The notes under the pieces are model-generated. The model was not told the DNA's origin. It did not search any database and saw only the letters and a program-made list of their open reading frames with translations. The position numbers were made by a program, and so were the translations under genes. This document shows, piece by piece, positions 60,701 to 64,000 of a stretch of 64,000 nucleotides of DNA. The first letter of the stretch is position 1. Every line of letters starts with the position of its first letter. Origin of the DNA: Enterobacteriaceae bacterium 4M9. GTDB lineage: Bacteria > Pseudomonadota > Gammaproteobacteria > Enterobacterales > Enterobacteriaceae. The stretch is taken from positions 2,418,001-2,482,000 of the forward strand of contig JAADJJ010000001.1 in assembly GCA_010092695.1 (NCBI GenBank), in the 5' to 3' direction.

Positions 60701-63700
60701 CGGTCTGGATAACCGTTTCCGCAACAGGCCAGGGGCCACTGAGTCCGGTAATCAGCACGGTTGCGCCAGCGTCGTCCATCATTATCTGCTGGCGTTCCAG
60801 CGGATCGGCTGCGCGCAACGGCAGGTAAGCACCGCCAGCTTTGATAACCGCAAGTGTGGCGATAACTTCCTCAATGGAGTGCTGCATGAGCAGACCCGCG
60901 CAGAACGTTTCACCGCCAGCCAGTTCCTGTAACTTGTGCGCCAACCGGTTCGCTTCACGGTTTAGTTCAGCGTACGTCAGGCGCGATTGCCCTTCGCTGA
61001 CAGCAATGGCATCAGGTGAGCGAGTGACCTGGCGCTCAAACAGTTCGGCCAGGGTTGCGACAGGCAATTCGGCGGACGTATCGTTCCAGGTAACCAGCAA
61101 CTGCTCGCGTTCCTGCGCGTTGAGCACGTCAAGTTCGCTGACTCTCGTTTGCGGGTTTTCGGCCATGACGGCCAGAATATGGCACAGCCGCTGGGCGAAC
61201 CCGGCAACGGTGCTGGCATCATAAAGGTCCGTTGTGAACTCAATATAACCATTGAGACACGCTTTTTGCTCGTCCACGCTGAAGTTAAACAGCAAATCGA
61301 ATTTTGCTTCTGTGGCAGGGGGAATGCACTGCTCAACCGTCAGCTCAGGGAAGTCAATTCCCTGCGGCAATGGCATATCCAGAAGCATCATTATCTGAAA
61401 CAGTGGGTTTCGGTTGACTGAGCGCTCCGGGGCCAGCGCTTCGACAAGGCGTTCAAACGGAATGTCCTGGTGCTCATAGGCCGCCAGAACACAGCCGCGT
61501 ACCTGGTCAATCAGTGCATTAAGCGTCGGGTTGTCATTAAGCCGGGTGCGCAGCGCCACGGTATTGGCAAAATAGCCAATAAGCGGCATCTGAACGGCTT
61601 CGGTACGTCCCAGAACAGGGGTGCCTGTCACAATGTCTTCGCCCGCTCCCATACGATGAAGCATGGCCGCCAGCGCCGCCTGTAGCACCATAAACAGGCT
61701 TGCCCCAGTTTGCGCACTCAGGGCTTTCAGGCGTGAGTAAATCTGAGATGGGAGGGCAAAACTGACCCGGTCTGCGGCATTAACCGGATGTGCCGGACGT
61801 GGGCGATCGCCTGCCAGCGTCACTTCATCGGGTAAACAGGCAAGTTGCTCTTGCCAGTAGTTCAATTGCTGAGCGAACAGTCCGGCTGGGTTGTGTTCAT
61901 CGGCCAGCAGCGCGCGTTGCCAGAGCGCGTAATCGGCATACTGAATGTCCAGCGCAGGCTGTACCGGCGCCTGTGAATGCAGGCGTGCGCGATAAGCCAG
62001 ACTCAAATCCTGCATCAGCGGCACAAGCGAGCCGCCATCACCCGCCGTGTGGTGAATGAGCAGCAGCAATACGTGCTCGTTACCGCTCAGGCGGTAAAGA
62101 TGGGCGTTGAAAGGTAGCTCGTGTTCGAGATCAAATAGGTGCCGACAGTGTTGCGCCAGCATGGGCGTTAATTGAGCGGCGTCAGGCTGTTGACGCTGTA
62201 GCGTAAAGTGCGCCTGTTCAGCGGGAATGATTGACTGACAAGGGTGCTCATTTTGCTCACTGAGAAGCGTGCGCAGCGTTTCATGGCGGGCGACGACATC
62301 ACGCAACGCCTGTTCCAGCGCGTCAGCATTGAGTTCACCGTTTAGCTGTAAAATGAGCGGCATGTTATAGGCGCTGCCAGGCGTAATTTGCTCCTGGAGC
62401 CACAGACGCTGCTGCGCAAATGACATGGGCAGCAATGCCGGGCGAGGTGTGGGCTCGAGTGCAGGGCGCTGGGTGAGCGGGCGTGCTTTCTCGATTTCAT
62501 CACTCAGGCGTGCCACGGTGGGTGAGTCAAAAATCGTTTTAAGCGAGAGCTCGACATCAAACGTCGCGCGCAGGCGGCTCATTAGCTGAAGTGCCAGCAG
62601 CGAGTGCCCTCCCAAATGGAAGAAGCTGTCGTTAACCCCCGGTGGTTCAATGCCCAGGCAGTCGGCAAAGAGCTGGCACAGCATTTTCTCCCGCTGCGTG
62701 ACGGGCAGAACCGGCGCCTCCAGCGTGAAGGTTGGAACAGGTAACGCGCGGCGATCGATTTTGCCGTTGGCAGTCAGTGGATAGCTTTCCAGCGGCACGA
62801 TGGCCGACGGGATCATGTACTCTGGAAGTTGTTCTTCCAGACTCGCGCGTAAGTCCTGTTGTGACAGTGTAACGTTATCAGTAATGACCCAGGCAATCAG
62901 ATGTTTTTGCCCAGGCGCGTTGCCGTCATGCACCATCACCAGCGCATGTTTTACTGTGGGGAGCGCCATCAGGGCGTTTTCAATGTCACCCAGTTCAATA
63001 CGATAGCCGCGAATTTTTACCTGGTTATCGACGCGTCCCAGAAAGCACAGGCGGAGTTCTTCATCCCAACGGGCCATATCCCCGGTACGGTACATGCGCT
63101 CACCAGGGTTACCAAACGGATTTGCCACAAAGCGCTCGCTGGTGAGGTCAGGGCGTTTAAGGTACCCCAACGCCAGACCCTCTCCTGCAATATAGAGTTC
63201 GCCCGCCTGGCCGACAGGGGCAGGTTGTAATGCGCTATCGAGAATATAAACCCGCGTGTTGTCAATCGGCTTGCCGATAAGAGCAGGGTCCAGGTTTTGC
63301 GGCGTGAGTTCACCCAGAGTAGACCACACCGTGGTCTCCGTTGGTCCGTAAACCTGAATAACGTTTTCTGCCAGCGTGACCATGCGCTCGGCCAGATTAA
63401 CAGGAAGGGCATCACCTCCCACCAGCGCAGTGATGCCCTGTAGCGCCTGCGGCTGGTACTCGACCAACCCGTGCCAAAGGGCCGGTGTGCCCTGAACGTG
63501 CGTGACCTGCTTGTCGGCCATTTCGTGCGCCAGCAAGGTGGGGTCGCGGGCGACATCGCGTGAAACCATGACTACCGATGCGCCGTTAACCAGCGGCAGG
63601 AAGAGCTCCAGAGCGGCAATATCAAAGCCGATGGTTGTGGTCGCCAGCATACGGTGGCGAGTATTCAGTGCGGTAGCCCGCTGCATTGCGGCGAGGAAAT

Positions 63701-64000
63701 TACTTAACCCGCGATGTGAGACCAGTACACCTTTAGGCTGACCCGTTGAGCCGGAGGTGAAGAGAACATAAACCGCCTGGTGTGGATTGAGCGTGCGCGA
63801 CTGTGGGTTGTTCTGCGAGTGTGTGCGTATTGCCGCCAGCGCGTCTGGTGTATCAATCTGTTTTTGCGCCGGCCAGTCAACCGCATCAACGGTTTCGCGG
63901 GCGGTCAGCACCCGCTTTGGCTGTGCAGTGGTAAGAATGTGCTTTAAGCGCTCCGCTGGATGGTCTGGATCTAATGGCAGATAGATGGCGCCCGCTTTGG
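54720..64000 (-). CDS. Non-ribosomal peptide synthetase, upstream gene (5' end outside window)
   Basis: About 3090 residues visible: A (partial, without its start)-PCP-C-A-PCP-C-A-PCP-E. Reading continues in frame to the window edge (LPLDPDHPAERLKHIL), so the gene begins to the right. Codes by eye: first A (FDIAALELF, VQGTPALW, LVGGDA, QVYGPTETTVW) D-I-L-Q-L-G-V-V-W-K: Gly; second (FDASTYEFW, AWLTAGLF, LLAGGD, NGYGPTETTTF) D-A-Y-W-L-G-G-T-F-K: Val; third (FDASYWDIS, ATLPPVG, VVAGEA, NAYGPSESTVC) D-A-W-T-V-A-A-V-C-K: Phe. The last PCP reads MGGDSITA, the form placed before epimerases, and the E domain has HHLVVDGVSW, EGHGREE and FNYLGR, so Phe becomes D-Phe. It is translationally coupled to the next gene. 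Confidence 0.93.
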   Translation of the reverse strand, partial: KAGAIYLPLDPDHPAERLKHILTTAQPKRVLTARETVDAVDWPAQKQIDTPDALAAIRTHSQNNPQSRTLNPHQAVYVLFTSGSTGQPKGVLVSHRGLSNFLAAMQRATALNTRHRMLATTTIGFDIAALELFLPLVNGASVVMVSRDVARDPTLLAHEMADKQVTHVQGTPALWHGLVEYQPQALQGITALVGGDALPVNLAERMVTLAENVIQVYGPTETTVWSTLGELTPQNLDPALIGKPIDNTRVYILDSALQPAPVGQAGELYIAGEGLALGYLKRPDLTSERFVANPFGNPGERMYRTGDMARWDEELRLCFLGRVDNQVKIRGYRIELGDIENALMALPTVKHALVMVHDGNAPGQKHLIAWVITDNVTLSQQDLRASLEEQLPEYMIPSAIVPLESYPLTANGKIDRRALPVPTFTLEAPVLPVTQREKMLCQLFADCLGIEPPGVNDSFFHLGGHSLLALQLMSRLRATFDVELSLKTIFDSPTVARLSDEIEKARPLTQRPALEPTPRPALLPMSFAQQRLWLQEQITPGSAYNMPLILQLNGELNADALEQALRDVVARHETLRTLLSEQNEHPCQSIIPAEQAHFTLQRQQPDAAQLTPMLAQHCRHLFDLEHELPFNAHLYRLSGNEHVLLLLIHHTAGDGGSLVPLMQDLSLAYRARLHSQAPVQPALDIQYADYALWQRALLADEHNPAGLFAQQLNYWQEQLACLPDEVTLAGDRPRPAHPVNAADRVSFALPSQIYSRLKALSAQTGASLFMVLQAALAAMLHRMGAGEDIVTGTPVLGRTEAVQMPLIGYFANTVALRTRLNDNPTLNALIDQVRGCVLAAYEHQDIPFERLVEALAPERSVNRNPLFQIMMLLDMPLPQGIDFPELTVEQCIPPATEAKFDLLFNFSVDEQKACLNGYIEFTTDLYDASTVAGFAQRLCHILAVMAENPQTRVSELDVLNAQEREQLLVTWNDTSAELPVATLAELFERQVTRSPDAIAVSEGQSRLTYAELNREANRLAHKLQELAGGETFCAGLLMQHSIEEVIATLAVIKAGGAYLPLRAADPLERQQIMMDDAGATVLITGLSGPWPVAETVIQTGDDFQAQHYLQTNPLCRVKSSDLAYIMYTSGSTGKPKGIAVSQQSVIALACDRRWQPADHQRVLLHSPSAFDASTYEFWVTLMCGGQLVVAPGGELDIDALAHTIVSESITAAWLTAGLFRLMVDEHPQALASLRLLLAGGDVLPKSSIAAVLRQCPGLVIMNGYGPTETTTFATTYAMRSVPESVSVPIGSPLDNMQVYVLDAYLNPVPVGVPGELYIAGDGLAHGYINQPDLTAAHFVANPFGHHGERMYRSGDWVRWRQDGVLEYLNRGDQQIKIRGFRIELSEIEAALLEEGDIAQAVVSLLEPQPGNKQLVAWVIARENTHCDPVQLRQRLSDRLPDFMVPSAITPVTHFPLTANGKVDVRALPAPVYSSEARRDARNPQEEVLCRLFAQVLGIEQLSIDDNFFQLGGHSLMASRLVSLVRKALNVNPRIRDLFEAPTVAQFAQRLRPDDTVRPQLHPKPRPLHLPLSAAQRRLWIVDSIESGKFTYNMPLTLELRGTLNTGALTTALNDLLMRHESLRTRIQTLTDGTAWQYIAEGEAASCALTLQQVASDKLDSAVLEASEYLFDLAHENPCRAWLFSVEPDRHVLLFLMHHIASDGASLAPLLADLAMAYNARRNGMMPDWAPLPVQYADYTLWQYELLGAPDDPQSRQNQQLAWWREALRGLPEELPLLTDRPRPAHPSYQGKQCLFTVDNEVYARLREITQTRQLSLFMVLQATLALLLRRLGAGVDIPLGTAIAGRTDDQLEPLVGFFTNTLVLRTDVSGNPHFDELLEQVRNNTLQAFEHQDLPFETLVEALNPERSLTRHPLFQIMLVLQNHARGESLFDGLESRTDAPQLPVAKFDLTFNFDENPDGLSGCLEYATDLFDDATAARIARYFCELLSAVSRDPHARLSALTPFSERERSQILNDWNATQRTLPAQTFAERFEELVRTQPESMALLGEQARLSYRELDHRATRLANLMMADGVGAEQIVAIALPRSVELVVALVAILKAGAAYLPLDPHYPVERLNYMLEHAQPTLVITDSAFVQKFGLQRAHVQIDCPQVQARLAQQPEHALVHERHQHLDNAAYIIYTSGSTGLPKGVLVSHRGFSHLTASMVERLHVTAQSRVLQFASPSFDASYWDISMALLSGAALVVASKDALSPGEPLYELMLREGVTHATLPPVGLAVMPQKPLAQLQTLVVAGEACPPELIAFWSQGRRMINAYGPSESTVCATMSQPLQADTVPPIGTPIINIQVYVLDESLQPVPPGVKGELYIAGEGLARGYHKRPDLSAERFVANPFGTPGSRMYRTGDMASWQPDGELLFMGRVDHQVKIRGFRIEPGEIESVLLKHPKLNQATVIVREDKPGQLQLVGYAVAREPGVDSTELRNYLRQSLPEYMIPVAIMLLPALPVTPNGKIDRRALPAPTFQAASYRQPTNEREQLLATLFGELLNIEQVDIDQSFFEMGGDSITAIQLVARLRQASWVLTPRQVFEHKSVCALARIMEATSTDATQSAVAAVGEFPATPIIQWLLDNPGNIDSFSQATLLQTPAGMDESMLRALLAQLLSQHDALRMVAQRTALGEARLRIATPDTVSTEHLLRVVDCTTFTQNDLAGVITQESQAAKQRLNPATGTMLQAVWLRMPHGEPGRLMLVLHHLVVDGVSWRLLGADLQHLWANMQAGNVVQLPPAGTSFRAWAHRLEHEASAHQHEMAYWSGVLDKHDALLTPRRLNGAQDTIATSGALQMVLSAEVTHLLLGTVPALFHASINDVLLCAFTLAVNAWRQGPQTDVLLDLEGHGREELPGTELSRTVGWFTSLYPVRLDPGSLQLTDTHSLGNALKRIKEQLRQVPQNGLGYGLLRYLNPQTRTALAALPQPQIGFNYLGRMSAGGSSDWQVASQASLIDTNAAPDFALPHALSLNAVVEERPQGAVLVANWSWATALHSRQRLEELGNHWFYWLTELSRLTTAPEAGGFTPSDLTMVTVKQDNLAKLQAKWKKK

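Noticed and set aside
53000..63000. Repeated near-identical segments in the NRPS genes as a repeat array
   Set aside because: The similarity is explained by homologous A, C and PCP domains, not by a separate repeat element.
47617..64000. A siderophore synthetase of the enterobactin or yersiniabactin type
   Set aside because: There is no aryl-acid A domain, cyclisation domain, ent/irp-type gene or iron transporter nearby, and the predicted residues (Gly, Val, Phe, Thr, Ile) are not iron ligands.

Overview
The window reads as chromosomal DNA of a member of the Enterobacteriaceae. Roughly forty genes match Escherichia/Salmonella proteins closely (ynfE, dmsD, ynfBCD, speG, rspR, ydfG, dcp, dsbG, proP, ydfZ, mgtS, yneE, ydeE, eamA, marRABC, sotB, tsuAB, ptrR, sad, glsB, yneG). 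The gene order is a rearranged version of the E. coli 33-36 min region. I could not determine the genus. No rRNA, tRNA, CRISPR array or intact insertion sequence was seen.

Layout. 1-8068: an osmolyte ABC permease (partial), dmsD and a Tat-exported DmsA/YnfE molybdoenzyme with no DmsB/DmsC beside it, ynfD, ynfC, speG, ynfB, rspR (without rspAB) and ydfG. 8213-19209: dcp, a periplasmic hydroxyisourate hydrolase, an MlrA-type MerR regulator, an unknown membrane protein, dsbG, yqaE, proP, three small genes including ydfZ, a UbiB-family paralogue and a DUF4282 protein. 19249-19627: a PhoP-box-driven candidate sRNA back to back with the 31-residue gene mgtS. 19985-33306: yneE, a MetE-like methyltransferase, ydeE, eamA, the mar locus, sotB, tsuAB, ptrR, sad, glsB and a 38-codon gene. 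33401-38677: yneG, a GAF-GGDEF cyclase, an acetyltransferase, a degenerate EAL protein, a nucleoside deoxyribosyltransferase-like protein, a hypothetical protein and a VOC protein.

38927-64000 is accessory DNA. It opens with a minus-strand operon of three proteins resembling the P47/OrfX (TULIP-fold) family, known as accessory proteins of botulinum-type toxin clusters, followed by one small helical protein. About 1 kb of very AT-rich non-coding DNA lies upstream. Next come a divergent DMT-pair/LysR unit and a two-gene (or larger) non-ribosomal peptide synthetase locus that runs off the right end. Reading specificity residues of the adenylation domains by eye gives ...Gly-Val-D-Phe-Thr-Ile(or Val), released by a terminal thioesterase. 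No toxin gene is visible beside the P47-like operon.

Regulatory DNA that can be read directly: an FNR-like box and a NarL/NarP 7-2-7 site before ynfE; an FNR box before ydfZ; a CRP-like site before proP; a marbox, a sigma-70 promoter and one canonical MarR site before marR, with the second MarR site replaced by a different inverted repeat; and a PhoP box before the candidate sRNA.
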